Origin: Cohaesibacter sp.
GTDB lineage: Bacteria; Pseudomonadota; Alphaproteobacteria; Rhizobiales; Cohaesibacteraceae
Direction: 5' to 3'
Assembly: GCA_025800105.1 (NCBI GenBank)
Contig: JAOXSG010000774.1
Location: 1 to 54,445, forward strand
DNA: 54,445 nt
In this document: one piece after another, positions 1 through 8,397 of the stretch
Layout of the letters: every line of letters begins with the position of its first letter
Numbering within the stretch: the stretch's first letter is position 1
Position numbers and translations under genes: made by a program
The notes under the pieces: generated by a model
What the model saw: only the letters and a program-made list of their open reading frames with translations
Database searches by the model: none
What the model was told of the DNA's origin: nothing

Positions 1-210
1 TGTGGCCTCCTGTGCGGGGCATTCGGTATCGTTGCTTGATTTGGAACCTCGGGAGAATAATAAACTCCCGCTTGATGATTGAAGGATTACAACAATCAGA
101 AGAAACCCACCACGGATCACTGATTGCCAATAGGTGGCCAGGGACATGAAACCCCTACCATTCTTAAAATTGAGAATATTGAAAATCAATCCGAGCAAAA
201 TAGCCCCGCT
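1..210 (-). pseudogene. C-terminal remnant of a sugar ABC transporter permease (RbsC/YjfF-like)
   Basis: On the minus strand a frame different from the cytochrome c' frame stays open from about position 210 to the window edge. It begins SGAILLGLIFNIL and contains a YWQSVIRGGFLLIVVIL segment. This resembles the last helix of ribose/galactofuranose-type ABC permeases, where a YWQ.V.KG motif precedes the terminal hydrophobic stretch. There is no start codon or body of the gene; the similarity starts abruptly inside the cytochrome c' reading frame. I read it as the 3' tail of a permease gene joined to a truncated cytochrome gene by a deletion. The family call is from pattern memory only and the tail beyond the window is not visible. 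Confidence 0.4.
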
Positions 211-526
211 CAGATTTCTGCGCAAAATCTTCAAATCGCGCCCAGATCTCTGGACGGGCCTCCGATTTTGGATCAGACGCTGCTTGACGGAATGAAACAG
301 GGGCCAGGGCTGCTTGATATTTTATTGCAGATGAAGCCTTTCGGGCCGCTTCCTTGGCAAAAGGAACCCGACCCTTTGCCATATCATCCAGTGTCTTCAT
401 TGCCGTTTTGATTGCCACCATAGAGTCCATACGGGCTTTGACAGCTGGATTTTTAACACCTTGGTGGGCCAATGCCAGTGTGGTGCTGGACAAAAACACA
501 AAGGTCAAGAAGGCTCTTTTGATCAT
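164..526 (-). pseudogene. Truncated cytochrome c' / c-556 (class II cytochrome c), heme site missing
   Basis: The product starts with a clear signal peptide (MIKRAFLTFVFLSSTTLALA) followed by the first helices typical of cytochrome c'/c-556: R..M..I..A.K.L..MAKG, then RPEIWARFEDFAQKS. Family members are about 150 residues and end with CxxCH, which binds heme covalently. Here the frame stops after 120 codons and no CxxCH is encoded in any frame of the remaining 160 bases of the window. The sequence after about position 210 looks like an ABC permease tail in another frame. The protein would be periplasmic but could not bind heme, so I call it a broken gene. An alternative start one codon upstream (529) is equally possible. 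Confidence 0.6.
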
Positions 527-733
527 CATTATGAGGTCCGTATTTGGTCGATATACAGGTTGTTTGTAAGTTTTGACACCAGATTGGTGCTTCTGCTCAC
601 CCGCTAAGAATAACGCATTCACACGCGTGACACATAGATTTCTTTCTTACATCCCTTTCTTTCGATCCTTGCATACACGCTCAACACAGCACCTTTTGTA
701 AGGCTCCTGATACCAACGGCATGAAAGCCAATT

Positions 734-1282
734 TCACAATGTCTGTCTAATTTTGGGTGCGATGATCTGGCTTATTTTTCTGCCTGTATTGACTGTGTTG
801 TAAATCGATATTGGTGGTCTGGCAGATACGTCAATCTGGCGACACACCCAATCTCTGGCTTCCAGCGACTTTAACGATTGCGACAAGGCACGATCACTAA
901 TCACTTGCAGGTTCCGTTTGATATCATTGAACTGCCTTGGCCTATTCAGCGATGTCAATATCGGTAAGGTCCATGATCGACGAAGCAAATCCCGTTGCTC
1001 CTTTTCCCTAGGCAGAGTTTGAATTTTTGTGGCAAGTGCTGCTGCAACAATACCAGACTGAGTTAATTGAAATTCTGGTCGCAATGGATGACCATAGCCG
1101 GGATTTCTTTCTACAAGTCCCATGGCAATCAGATGATTCAGACTTTGCACAAAAGCAGTCCTGTTGGCGCCCGTTGCGGCCAACAAAGTGGCCTGTCGCC
1201 CTGCAACACCCATGTCCATCTTGGATAAAATGGAGAGTGACCAAGCTCTTGACGTTAGGTTGACAAGAAAATTTATGTCCAT
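734..1282 (-). CDS. HxlR-like transcriptional regulator with two winged-helix domains
   Basis: This 182-residue protein contains two winged-helix segments in tandem. The first, about residues 10-80 (RAWSLSILSKM ... LVERNPGYG), and the second, about 95-175 (RRSWTLPILTSL ... DWVCRQ), both follow the HxlR pattern 'W...IL..L..G..RF..I.......S...L...L..L...G.V.R'. HxlR proteins usually have one such domain of about 110 residues, so this is a duplicated or fused form. It is cytoplasmic and probably DNA-binding. It is divergent from the VOC gene at 1322 with only 39 bp between the starts, so it probably controls that gene and itself. No sensing domain is evident. No strong ribosome binding site precedes the start. 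Confidence 0.7.
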   Translation of the reverse strand: MDINFLVNLTSRAWSLSILSKMDMGVAGRQATLLAATGANRTAFVQSLNHLIAMGLVERNPGYGHPLRPEFQLTQSGIVAAALATKIQTLPREKEQRDLLRRSWTLPILTSLNRPRQFNDIKRNLQVISDRALSQSLKSLEARDWVCRQIDVSARPPISIYNTVNTGRKISQIIAPKIRQTL

Positions 1283-1321
1283 AAAATATAGTTACTTTAC
1301 TTTAAATCAAAAGGAAAGACC

Positions 1322-1726
1322 ATGTCGCTCATTTCGCCGGATGAAAACATCACCATTGCCTTATCGGTTAAAGATCGCCATGCAAGCGCTGACTGGTATG
1401 CGCATGTACTGGGCTTCAAACTCATCTATCATGCTGATGAAGCTGGATGGTCTGAACTTCAGACAAACACGTCTGGCGTCACAATCGGCCTTGGGGAGCA
1501 TACCGAGCCTGTGCCGGGCAATTCTGTGCCTGTTTTTGGCATAGCAGATCTGGACACAGCGAGACGGGTGATGGAACAAGCCAGTGTGAAATTTGATGGT
1601 GAGACGATCGTCGTTGACGGGATGGTCAAAACGGCAACTTTCTATGACCCTGATGGCAATGCCTTGATGTTAGCGCAGGATTTGACGGGTGATCATAATC
1701 CTCTTGTGCCTGAAAACACTGAGTGA
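1322..1726 (+). CDS. VOC-family (glyoxalase/bleomycin-resistance fold) protein
   Basis: This 134-residue protein has the vicinal-oxygen-chelate fold signature: an N-terminal beta-alpha-beta unit (ITIALSVKDRHASADWYAHVLGFKLIYH) and a C-terminal unit ending in YDPDGNALMLAQD, the usual 'D.DGN.....' strand that carries a metal-binding acidic residue. Proteins of this group act as glyoxalases, ring-cleaving dioxygenases or drug-sequestering proteins, and the substrate cannot be told from sequence. A ribosome binding site (AAGGAAAG) lies just upstream. The gene faces the HxlR-like regulator across 39 bp, an arrangement typical of a stress- or electrophile-responsive pair. Confidence 0.75.
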   Translation: MSLISPDENITIALSVKDRHASADWYAHVLGFKLIYHADEAGWSELQTNTSGVTIGLGEHTEPVPGNSVPVFGIADLDTARRVMEQASVKFDGETIVVDGMVKTATFYDPDGNALMLAQDLTGDHNPLVPENTE

Positions 1727-1766
1727 AGAAGACAGACTGGCTGTGTTCAAGGCATAGATCAAAGAG

Positions 1767-1801
1767 CAAAAGCCCGCTTGATTTTGTCCAGCGGGCTTTT
1801 G
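1767..1801. terminator. Bidirectional intrinsic terminator, copy A of a duplicated terminator
   Basis: A perfect 12-bp stem (CAAAAGCCCGCT with its complement) closes an 11-nt loop and is followed on the plus strand by a T-rich tract. It lies between the convergent VOC and LysR genes and could serve both. Hairpin, tail and the following TCTCTCTT are nearly the same as at 3972-4028, downstream of pyc. Confidence 0.85.
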
Positions 1802-1841
1802 TTTGTTTTGATTTTTTCTCTCTTGATCGCATTCATACTAT

Positions 1842-2720
1842 TTATGACCTAATTTCAATCTCTTGTGCGATATCAAAAAAGGTCCATATGAGCGAGCCAA
1901 CTGGTCCCAAATTGTAAGTCGCCCGCTTGGCGATACAGATGGGCAGCTGGATTTCTCCCAATGTCGGTAATACTGTCAAATGTCCGCTCTTCATCTCCTC
2001 CTCGACCATATGACGTGGCAGCCGACCCCAGCCAAGTCCCTCACAAATCAACGCCTTCTTGGCCGATAGCTCGCTCACATACCATTTTTGAGCTTCATTG
2101 AGCAGGCCTGTATCTGGCGATTTATCATCCGATGACTTGACCACCACTTGCGGATGCCTTGCCAGATCCTCACGGCTAACATCCTTCGGTGCGCCTGCTA
2201 TCAGCTTGTTGGAAATGACCAGTGGCACATCCATCCGATCTATATGCCTATAGTCCAGATCGGCATGCAGGGTCGGGGCCGCAAAGATTGCCAAATCAAC
2301 CTGATTGGCAAGCAACATACGGTCGCCTGATGCCACTTCGAATTCCAAATCAATGCTGGTTGCGGGAAATTGATCACGTATTGCTGTGAGCAAAAGGGTC
2401 AGTTGATGTGTTGGGAAAATAGTACTGACACCAAGCCGGATTTCCGTCTCAGCCTCCCCTTTCAGGTCTTGCACAAATGCATCAAACTCTTGGGCCTGAC
2501 GCAATAAATGGCGGATACGCCCCAACAGAGCCCGGCCTTGCGGGGTCAATTCCGGTCGGTAATTTGAGCGATCGAAAATCTGTATCTGGTAATTTTCTTC
2601 AACCTGCTTAACCGAATAGGACACAGCAGAGCGCGCCTTATTCAGCTTCTCACTCGCCAATTGAAAACTGCCTGTATCGCAAATTGTGCGAATGACATTG
2701 AGATGATCAAGATTTGTCAT
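1842..2720 (-). CDS. LysR-family transcriptional regulator
   Basis: The 292-residue protein has the LysR layout. An N-terminal helix-turn-helix (about residues 5-62: HLNVIRTICDTGSFQLASEKLNKARSAV, SYSVKQVEE) is followed by a two-lobed periplasmic-binding-protein-like effector domain (about 88-290), including DLAIFAAPTLHADL. Length and domain order are normal. It is divergent from the SDR gene at 2826, leaving a 105-bp shared promoter region that holds an inverted repeat. The usual inference is that it senses a small molecule and controls the SDR gene. The effector is unknown. Confidence 0.85.
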   Translation of the reverse strand: MTNLDHLNVIRTICDTGSFQLASEKLNKARSAVSYSVKQVEENYQIQIFDRSNYRPELTPQGRALLGRIRHLLRQAQEFDAFVQDLKGEAETEIRLGVSTIFPTHQLTLLLTAIRDQFPATSIDLEFEVASGDRMLLANQVDLAIFAAPTLHADLDYRHIDRMDVPLVISNKLIAGAPKDVSREDLARHPQVVVKSSDDKSPDTGLLNEAQKWYVSELSAKKALICEGLGWGRLPRHMVEEEMKSGHLTVLPTLGEIQLPICIAKRATYNLGPVGSLIWTFFDIAQEIEIRS

Positions 2721-2791
2721 AGTCTAAAAATATGACGCTTTTGGTAGAAAATCTATGCTTTTTATTGACCATCCATCGGTCTATCCCTGTC

Positions 2792-2812
2792 TCAACTGAA
2801 TAGACAAGTTGA
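2792..2812. promoter_or_regulatory. Inverted repeat in the lysR/SDR intergenic region (possible LysR site)
   Basis: TCAACT and AGTTGA are separated by nine bases in the divergent promoter region, just upstream of the SDR ribosome binding site. LysR sites are commonly T-N11-A inverted repeats, which this fits (T-N11-A within CAACT-N9-AGTTG). The position is close to the SDR start, so it could be a repression site. Assignment is inference. Confidence 0.35.
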
Positions 2813-2825
2813 ATAGGAGCTTAAA

Positions 2826-3416
2826 ATGAAAGCAATTGTGATTGGTGGCACTGGTCTGGTTGGCAGCGAAGTCGTCCATCAGCTGCGCCCGGATCATGAG
2901 GTCATTTCGGTTGGTCGGACTCGCGGTGACATGCAGGTGAATATTGAAGAGCGGGCCTCGGTGAAGGCTTTGTTCGAGCGGACAGGTCCAGTTGATGCAA
3001 TCATTAGCCTCGCAGGAGACGGAATTTTTGGCGCGTTTGATGACGACACTGACGAAGCCTATGCCCGTGTTTTGAAAAGCAAGGTTATGGGACAAGTCAA
3101 CATCGCCCGGCAAGGTCACCCTTATTTGAATGAAGGGGGCTCAATTACCTTAACCTCTGGTGCTGTTTCTCGCCATCCGATGCCGGGGACAGCGGCGATT
3201 GCGCTTGGTGCCGGGGCACTTGATGCCTTTGTTGGCTCTGTCGCTCTGGAGTTGAAAGACGGCAAACGGATCAATGCGATCAGCCTGTCTTTGGTCAAAG
3301 AAAGCGCTGAAAAACTGGGCTGGGACAGTGCCAATTGTGTTCCCGTGAAAAGAGTGGCACAGCGTTATCTTGATGCCGCTTTTGGACATATCAATGGCCA
3401 AGCCATTGCGCTGTGA
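2826..3416 (+). CDS. Short-chain dehydrogenase, atypical (no Tyr/Lys catalytic pair)
   Basis: The 196-residue protein has an SDR Rossmann start (MKAIVIGGTGLVGSEVV), an NADP-type SVGRTRGD turn, a DAIISLAGDG segment in place of NNAG, and a SITLTSGAVS strand holding the catalytic-type serine. The canonical YxxxK is absent: the segment reads HPMPGTAAIALGAGALDAF. The same loss, with a PIPGG-type loop, occurs in the compact ~199-aa SDR group typified by the family model PRK07578, so this is a family trait and not decay. The reaction is unknown. A ribosome binding site (TAGGAG) precedes the start. Its probable regulator is the divergent LysR at 1842. Confidence 0.8.
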   Translation: MKAIVIGGTGLVGSEVVHQLRPDHEVISVGRTRGDMQVNIEERASVKALFERTGPVDAIISLAGDGIFGAFDDDTDEAYARVLKSKVMGQVNIARQGHPYLNEGGSITLTSGAVSRHPMPGTAAIALGAGALDAFVGSVALELKDGKRINAISLSLVKESAEKLGWDSANCVPVKRVAQRYLDAAFGHINGQAIAL

Positions 3417-3453
3417 TGCATATCCGACTTTGCCAGTTCAAAGGAATAGTTTT

Positions 3454-3960
3454 ATGAAAATATCCCTCATTCCATCTCTCATAACTGCTCTGATCCTGCT
3501 TATTGCCTCACCAAGTCTTGCAAAGGATCCCATTGACGGCCCTTTGGTTGGTACATGGTTTCTTGAGGTATCCGGTGTCGCTACGGATGGGAGCCTCTAT
3601 CAAAATATCATGAATGTCAGCGCAGATGGCACGGCCGATATCGTCGGCGGCTGGATGTTTGGCGCTGGAGGTATAAAATTTACGGACAGTCCGGCCAGTG
3701 TCACCAAGTTTGATGGCAACACTTTCGAAATCACCATGTTTGCATTTTTAGCTGACGCAAAAACTGGTGTGCCCAAGGGCTTGAATGTTACAATCTATCG
3801 CGGTGAATTGCAGCCTCGATCCCGCACCTTTCAAGCAACCGCCGATCTATATTACCTGCCTTGCACCATCAAACATTGTCCAGCACCAGATCTGGCGCAG
3901 TTGGGCCAACCTGCAACTATTGCCCAAGTTCAGGCAACCCGTCTTGCAATGCCAAACTAG
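3454..3960 (+). CDS. Secreted protein of unknown function, lipocalin-like appearance
   Basis: The frame is open from 3370, but the ATG at 3454 has a good ribosome binding site (AAGGA) and starts a classical signal peptide (MKISLIPSLITALILLIASPSLA), giving 168 residues. The mature part is beta-rich with a GTWFLEVSGVATDG opening and repeated short strands, as in small lipocalin or META-like periplasmic proteins. Two cysteines near the C-terminus (YYLPCTIKHCP) could form a disulfide. I do not recognise the family. It is 37 bp downstream of the SDR gene on the same strand and is probably co-transcribed. The next feature is the terminator shared with pyc. Confidence 0.6.
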   Translation: MKISLIPSLITALILLIASPSLAKDPIDGPLVGTWFLEVSGVATDGSLYQNIMNVSADGTADIVGGWMFGAGGIKFTDSPASVTKFDGNTFEITMFAFLADAKTGVPKGLNVTIYRGELQPRSRTFQATADLYYLPCTIKHCPAPDLAQLGQPATIAQVQATRLAMPN

Positions 3961-3973
3961 GCTCAATCAGACA

Positions 3974-4004
3974 AAAGCCCGCTGGATTTTGTCCAGCGGG
4001 CTTT
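3974..4004. terminator. Bidirectional intrinsic terminator between the secreted protein and pyc, copy B
   Basis: A perfect 13-bp stem (AAAGCCCGCTGGA and complement) with a 5-nt loop (TTTTG) and T-rich flanks lies between the convergent gene at 3454 and pyc. Together with its tail it matches copy A at 1767-1824 almost base for base. Confidence 0.85.
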
Positions 4005-4028
4005 GATTTGTTTTGATTTTTGTCTCTC

Positions 4029-7000
4029 TTATTCGAATTCGATCAAGAGATCTTTGGCATCGATTTGGCCGCCGGGATGGGCGTGGACGGCTTTGATGGT
4101 GCCGTCTTGTTCCGCATGGAGGCCAGTTTCCATTTTCATGGCTTCGATGGTCAAGAGCAGATCGCCTTCCGAGACGCTTTGACCGGCGGTGACCGCCAAA
4201 GAGGCCACGACGCCGGGCATTGGGGCGCCGACATGTTTGGCATTGCCGCTTTCCGCTTTTGGCCGCTGGACGCTGCTGGCTTTGACTTTGGCGTCCGCTA
4301 CACGGATCACACGGGGCTGGCCATTTAGCTCAAAAAAGACTTTGACCTCGCCATCTTCGTTGGTCTCTCCGACCGCAAGCAGACGGATTTCCAGCGTCTT
4401 GCCCGGATCAATCTCGGCAGTGATTTGCTCACGCGGTTCCATGCCATAGAAGAAGGTCTTGGTTGGCAGGGTCCGCACAGGGCCATAGCGACGGTGGCGG
4501 CCCATATAATCGAGAAAGACCTTTGGATACATTAGATAGCCGTTGAGATCTTCGTCATCGACCTGGAACCCTTCCAGCTCAGTGCTCAAATCTGTACGGG
4601 TCTGTTCCAGATCAATCGGGGCCAAATGCTTGCCCGGACGCTCCAGATTGGGCTTTTCGCCTTTCAGTACCTTGTTGAGAATGGCATCAGGGAAGCCGCC
4701 TTTGGGCTGGCCAAGATTGCCTTTCATCATATCGATCACGCTGTCGGGGAAGGCCACATCAACGGATGGATCTTCGACTTGCGCGCGGCTCAGACCCTGA
4801 CTGACCATCATCAAGGCCATGTCGCCCACCACTTTGGAAGATGGGGTCACCTTGACGATATCGCCAAACATCTGGTTCACATCCGCGTAAGACTGCGCAA
4901 CTTCCGGCCAGCGCTCTTCCAGACCCAATGAGCGGGCTTGCGCCTTGAGGTTGGTAAATTGTCCGCCGGGCATTTCATGCAAGTAAACTTCTGAAGCCGG
5001 GGCAGCAAGGCCGCTTTCAAAGGCCACATATTGGGCGCGCACCCGCTCCCAATAATCGGACATTTCGCGGATATTGGCGATATCCAGACCCGTGTCACGC
5101 TCGGTATGGCGCAAGGCTTCGACAATCGAGCCAAGGCAGGCTTGCGAGGTGCCGCCTGAAAATGCATCCATGGCTGCGTCAGCTGCATCGACGCCAGCAT
5201 CGCTTGCTGCCAAAATGGTGGCCGCGGCCGCGCCAGAGGTATCATGGGTGTGGAAATGGATAGGCAAGCCAACCTCTTCCTTCAGGGCTTTGACCAGCAC
5301 ACGGGCTGCGGCTGGCTTCAACAGCCCTGCCATATCTTTCAAACCCAGAATATGCGCCCCTGCCGCTTTCAGCTCCTTACCCATGGAGACATAATAATTC
5401 AGGTCATATTTGGCACGATCCGGGTCCAGCAAATCTCCGGTATAACAGATGGTGCCTTCGCAGATCTTGCCGCTTTCGACCACGGCATCCATGGCCACGC
5501 GCATATTGTCCACCCAGTTCAGGCTGTCAAAGACGCGGAAAACATCAACCCCGGTTTCTGCTGCTTGTTTGACGAAAGCCTGCACCACATTATCGGGATA
5601 ATTGGTATAACCCACCCCATTGGAGGCGCGCAGCAACATTTGGGTTAGCAGATTGGGCATGGCGGTGCGCAAATCACGAAGGCGCTGCCACGGACATTCT
5701 TGCAAGAAACGATAAGCCACATCAAAAGTCGCCCCGCCCCAGCATTCGACCGAGAAGAGCGGTGAGAGATTGGTGGCATAGGCAGGGGCTGCCTTGATCA
5801 TATCGATCGAACGCATCCGGGTTGCCAGCAAGGATTGGTGACCATCGCGCATGGTGGTATCGGTCAAAAGCAATTGCTTTTGGTCCAGCATCCAGTCTGC
5901 CACAGCCTGCGCGCCTTTTTCTTCCAAAAGCGTGCGGGTGCCTGCCGGTGGATTGGTGATGTCGCCATGGCATAGAGGGGCCTTGGGCGCTTTGAGCGCG
6001 GCATCGGGCTTGGCCCGGCCAATGGTCTCTGGATGGCCATTGACCGTGATATCGGCAATATAGGTCAGCACCTTGGTGCCCCGGTCGCGACGCTTTTTAA
6101 AGGCGAACAGATCCGGGGTTTCATCGATGAATTTGGTTGTATAAGTGTCGTTGAGAAAGGTTGGATGTTTGAGCAAATTCTCAACGAAGGCAATGTTGGT
6201 GGAGACACCACGGATGCGAAATTCACGCAAGGCCCGATCCATACGGGCAATCGCCGCTTCGGGGGTTTGTGCGTGAGCCGTAACCTTCACCAGCAGAGAA
6301 TCGTAATAGCGGGTGATGACGCCGCCAGCATAAGCAGTGCCCCCATCCAGACGAATGCCCATGCCAGTCGCCGAGCGATAGGCTGTCAGGCGGCCATAAT
6401 CGGGGATGAAATTGTTTTGCGGATCTTCCGTTGTGATCCGGGTCTGCAAAGCATGGCCATTGAGATGGATGTCCGACTGGTTTGCCTTGCCGGTTGCCTC
6501 AGAAATAGTGGCCCCTTCAGCAATGCGGATCTGGGCCTGAACAATGTCAATGCCGGTGACTTCTTCTGTTACCGTATGCTCGACCTGAACGCGCGGATTG
6601 ACCTCAATGAAATAGAAATTACCGCTTTCCATATCCATCAGAAATTCGACAGTGCCCGCGCATTCATAATTGACATGGGCGCAGATTTTGCGGCCAAGCG
6701 CGCAAATCTCATCGCGCTGCTCTTGTGTCAGATAAGGCGCAGGTGCGCGTTCAACCACTTTCTGGTTACGGCGCTGGACCGAGCAATCGCGCTCATAAAG
6801 ATGATACATGCCGCCATGGCTATCGCCCAGAATTTGCACTTCCACATGGCGGGCGCGGGTGATCATTTTTTCCAGATAGCCTTCGCCATTGCCAAAGGCG
6901 GCTTCTGCCTCGCGGCGGCCTTCCAGCACTTTTTCTTCCAGCTCATCGGCCCCATGGATCGGACGCATCCCCCGGCCGCCGCCGCCCCAGCTGGCTTTGA

Positions 7001-7478
7001 GCATCAAAGGATAGCCAATCTCGGCAGCTTCCTCGGCAATTGCCTGCATGTCATCGCCCAAAACCTCCGTTGCCGGGATGACGGGCACACCGGCCTCAAT
7101 CGCCACACGGCGGGCCGAGGCTTTATCGCCAAGGGCGCGCATGGTTGCAGCTTTGGGGCCAATGAAAGTGATGCCGTTGGCCTCACAGGCATCGACAAAA
7201 TCGGGATTTTCGGACAATAGGCCATAGCCGGGATGGATGGCATCGGCACCGGACAATTTGGCGACGCGGATGATCTCGTCAATCGAGAGATAAGCCGCAA
7301 CCGGTCCAAGCCCCTCGCCGATCCGATAGGCTTCGTCCGCTTTGAAGCGATGAAGACCGAGCTTGTCTTCTTCCGCATATACAGCAACTGTTTTCTTGCC
7401 AAGCTCATTTGCTGCCCGCATCACACGGATTGCGATTTCACCCCGATTGGCGATCAAGATTTTTTGGAAGGATCCCAT
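4029..7478 (-). CDS. pyc: Pyruvate carboxylase
   Basis: This is the single-chain alpha4-type pyruvate carboxylase of about 1149 residues: ATP + HCO3- + pyruvate to oxaloacetate, an anaplerotic step. Domains in order are biotin carboxylase (start KILIANRGEIAIRV, ATP-grasp loop GGGGRGM near residue 164), carboxyltransferase (TDTTMRDGHQSLLATR near 541, with an HFHTHDTSG metal-site motif further on), the linker/PC tetramerisation part, and a C-terminal biotinyl domain with EAMKM near 1113, whose Lys is biotinylated. I chose the ATG at 7478 because homologues begin a few residues before the KILIANRGEIA motif. The frame is open to an ATG at 7565, which would add 29 residues. Upstream lies an AT-rich inverted repeat that may be an operator. 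Confidence 0.95.
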   Translation of the reverse strand: MGSFQKILIANRGEIAIRVMRAANELGKKTVAVYAEEDKLGLHRFKADEAYRIGEGLGPVAAYLSIDEIIRVAKLSGADAIHPGYGLLSENPDFVDACEANGITFIGPKAATMRALGDKASARRVAIEAGVPVIPATEVLGDDMQAIAEEAAEIGYPLMLKASWGGGGRGMRPIHGADELEEKVLEGRREAEAAFGNGEGYLEKMITRARHVEVQILGDSHGGMYHLYERDCSVQRRNQKVVERAPAPYLTQEQRDEICALGRKICAHVNYECAGTVEFLMDMESGNFYFIEVNPRVQVEHTVTEEVTGIDIVQAQIRIAEGATISEATGKANQSDIHLNGHALQTRITTEDPQNNFIPDYGRLTAYRSATGMGIRLDGGTAYAGGVITRYYDSLLVKVTAHAQTPEAAIARMDRALREFRIRGVSTNIAFVENLLKHPTFLNDTYTTKFIDETPDLFAFKKRRDRGTKVLTYIADITVNGHPETIGRAKPDAALKAPKAPLCHGDITNPPAGTRTLLEEKGAQAVADWMLDQKQLLLTDTTMRDGHQSLLATRMRSIDMIKAAPAYATNLSPLFSVECWGGATFDVAYRFLQECPWQRLRDLRTAMPNLLTQMLLRASNGVGYTNYPDNVVQAFVKQAAETGVDVFRVFDSLNWVDNMRVAMDAVVESGKICEGTICYTGDLLDPDRAKYDLNYYVSMGKELKAAGAHILGLKDMAGLLKPAAARVLVKALKEEVGLPIHFHTHDTSGAAAATILAASDAGVDAADAAMDAFSGGTSQACLGSIVEALRHTERDTGLDIANIREMSDYWERVRAQYVAFESGLAAPASEVYLHEMPGGQFTNLKAQARSLGLEERWPEVAQSYADVNQMFGDIVKVTPSSKVVGDMALMMVSQGLSRAQVEDPSVDVAFPDSVIDMMKGNLGQPKGGFPDAILNKVLKGEKPNLERPGKHLAPIDLEQTRTDLSTELEGFQVDDEDLNGYLMYPKVFLDYMGRHRRYGPVRTLPTKTFFYGMEPREQITAEIDPGKTLEIRLLAVGETNEDGEVKVFFELNGQPRVIRVADAKVKASSVQRPKAESGNAKHVGAPMPGVVASLAVTAGQSVSEGDLLLTIEAMKMETGLHAEQDGTIKAVHAHPGGQIDAKDLLIEFE

Positions 7479-7666
7479 CAATTTATCCCGGATCTGGCGT
7501 CCCTCATATTCAAAGCTGCCCGGTGCTGGATCTTGCTTCGCCCACCCTTTTTGCAGCCCTGTCATAAGGGACAGATGTTATGTCATTGCGCGGGGATAAT
7601 AGGGCAAAGTTAGACTTATGTCTCCCTCTCAAGAGGTTAAATTATTTCTCCAATTATGTTTTCTTT

Positions 7667-7709
7667 TGAAATAAAATTCTATTTTTATTTCAAATACTTA
7701 TTTATTTCA
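7667..7709. promoter_or_regulatory. AT-rich inverted repeat and third half-site upstream of pyc
   Basis: TGAAATAAAA (7667-7676) and its exact complement (7683-7692) are separated by six bases, and a further TTATTTCA half-site ends at 7709. Three copies of TTTATTTCAAA-like sequence about 190-230 bp upstream of the pyc start suggest an operator. The regulator is unknown. The rest of 7566-8125 shows no gene, only AT-rich leader-like sequence. Confidence 0.4.
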
Positions 7710-8125
7710 AAAATCTTACCTCTTTCTTGTCCGGGATTTTAATTGTTTTTTTGAAACCAATTTCGCAAAAAGTCAAACTTGTCACCATAATCGCGTTCTA
7801 TTGAGCCGATTCGGCTTTTCCAGTCTGCTCATATTATGATATCCATGCCTCGTTTATGAAATACCGGCATTCTGACGTGACAAGCGAATGAAACGCTTTA
7901 TCCGTTCCTCGCCTTTCGCTTTTCATTCAGACAAACAGCTTTGGTCCGCAATAAGCTATCGCTTTGCGAGCTGAAAATCATTTCACCAATGAACAAAGAG
8001 ATCAGGCTATGCAGCCCCATATTTGGCATCTTTTCCATAAACCTATACGCCATGAAATGTATAACGGCAAAGAGATGGAGTGTATGAAGGATATATAGGG
8101 AGAGATAAGCGGCTTATCAGGGAAA

Positions 8126-8202
8126 TGGTACAGTCGGGTGGATTCGAACCACCGACCTTCGGAGCCACAATCCGACGCTCTAACCAACTGAGCTACGACT
8201 GC
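8126..8202 (-). tRNA. tRNA-His (anticodon GTG), CCA encoded
   Basis: The minus strand folds as a complete 77-nt tRNA: acceptor GCAGTCG, D-arm GTAGCTCAGTTGGTTAGAGC, anticodon loop with GTG, T-loop GGTTCGAATCC, and a 3' CCA. The first acceptor pair is G1:U72 and the discriminator is A73. Most bacterial tRNA-His carries an extra G-1 opposite C73. A large alphaproteobacterial clade is known to lack this and to use A73, which fits the other evidence for the source organism. Confidence 0.95.
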
Positions 8203-8333
8203 ATACCAATGTGGGCTGTTTATTAGGCGGGCTTGGGACAAAATGCAAGAGCGAGCTTTGTTATTCCCACAGATTGTCCAAACTATCCCCATCAAGGTTG
8301 GCCTTTTGTCATGGCCTAAGCTTGCTTACAAAA

Positions 8334-8362
8334 AAGGCCCGTATGGGAGGAATACGGGCCTT
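8334..8362 (-). terminator. Intrinsic terminator of the first phasin gene
   Basis: An 11-bp stem (AAGGCCCGTAT and complement) with a 7-nt loop is followed on the minus strand by a run of six T. It starts about 35 bp after the phasin stop codon. Confidence 0.9.
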
Positions 8363-8397
8363 CTTTTGACAATCACTAACAGCGGGTGCCGATTGGC

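Noticed and set aside
6033..7220. 395-codon open frame on the plus strand inside pyc
   Set aside because: It is antisense to the highly conserved biotin carboxylase domain, its composition (His, Ile, Phe, Cys-rich) is that of a reverse-complement shadow, and no family is recognisable.
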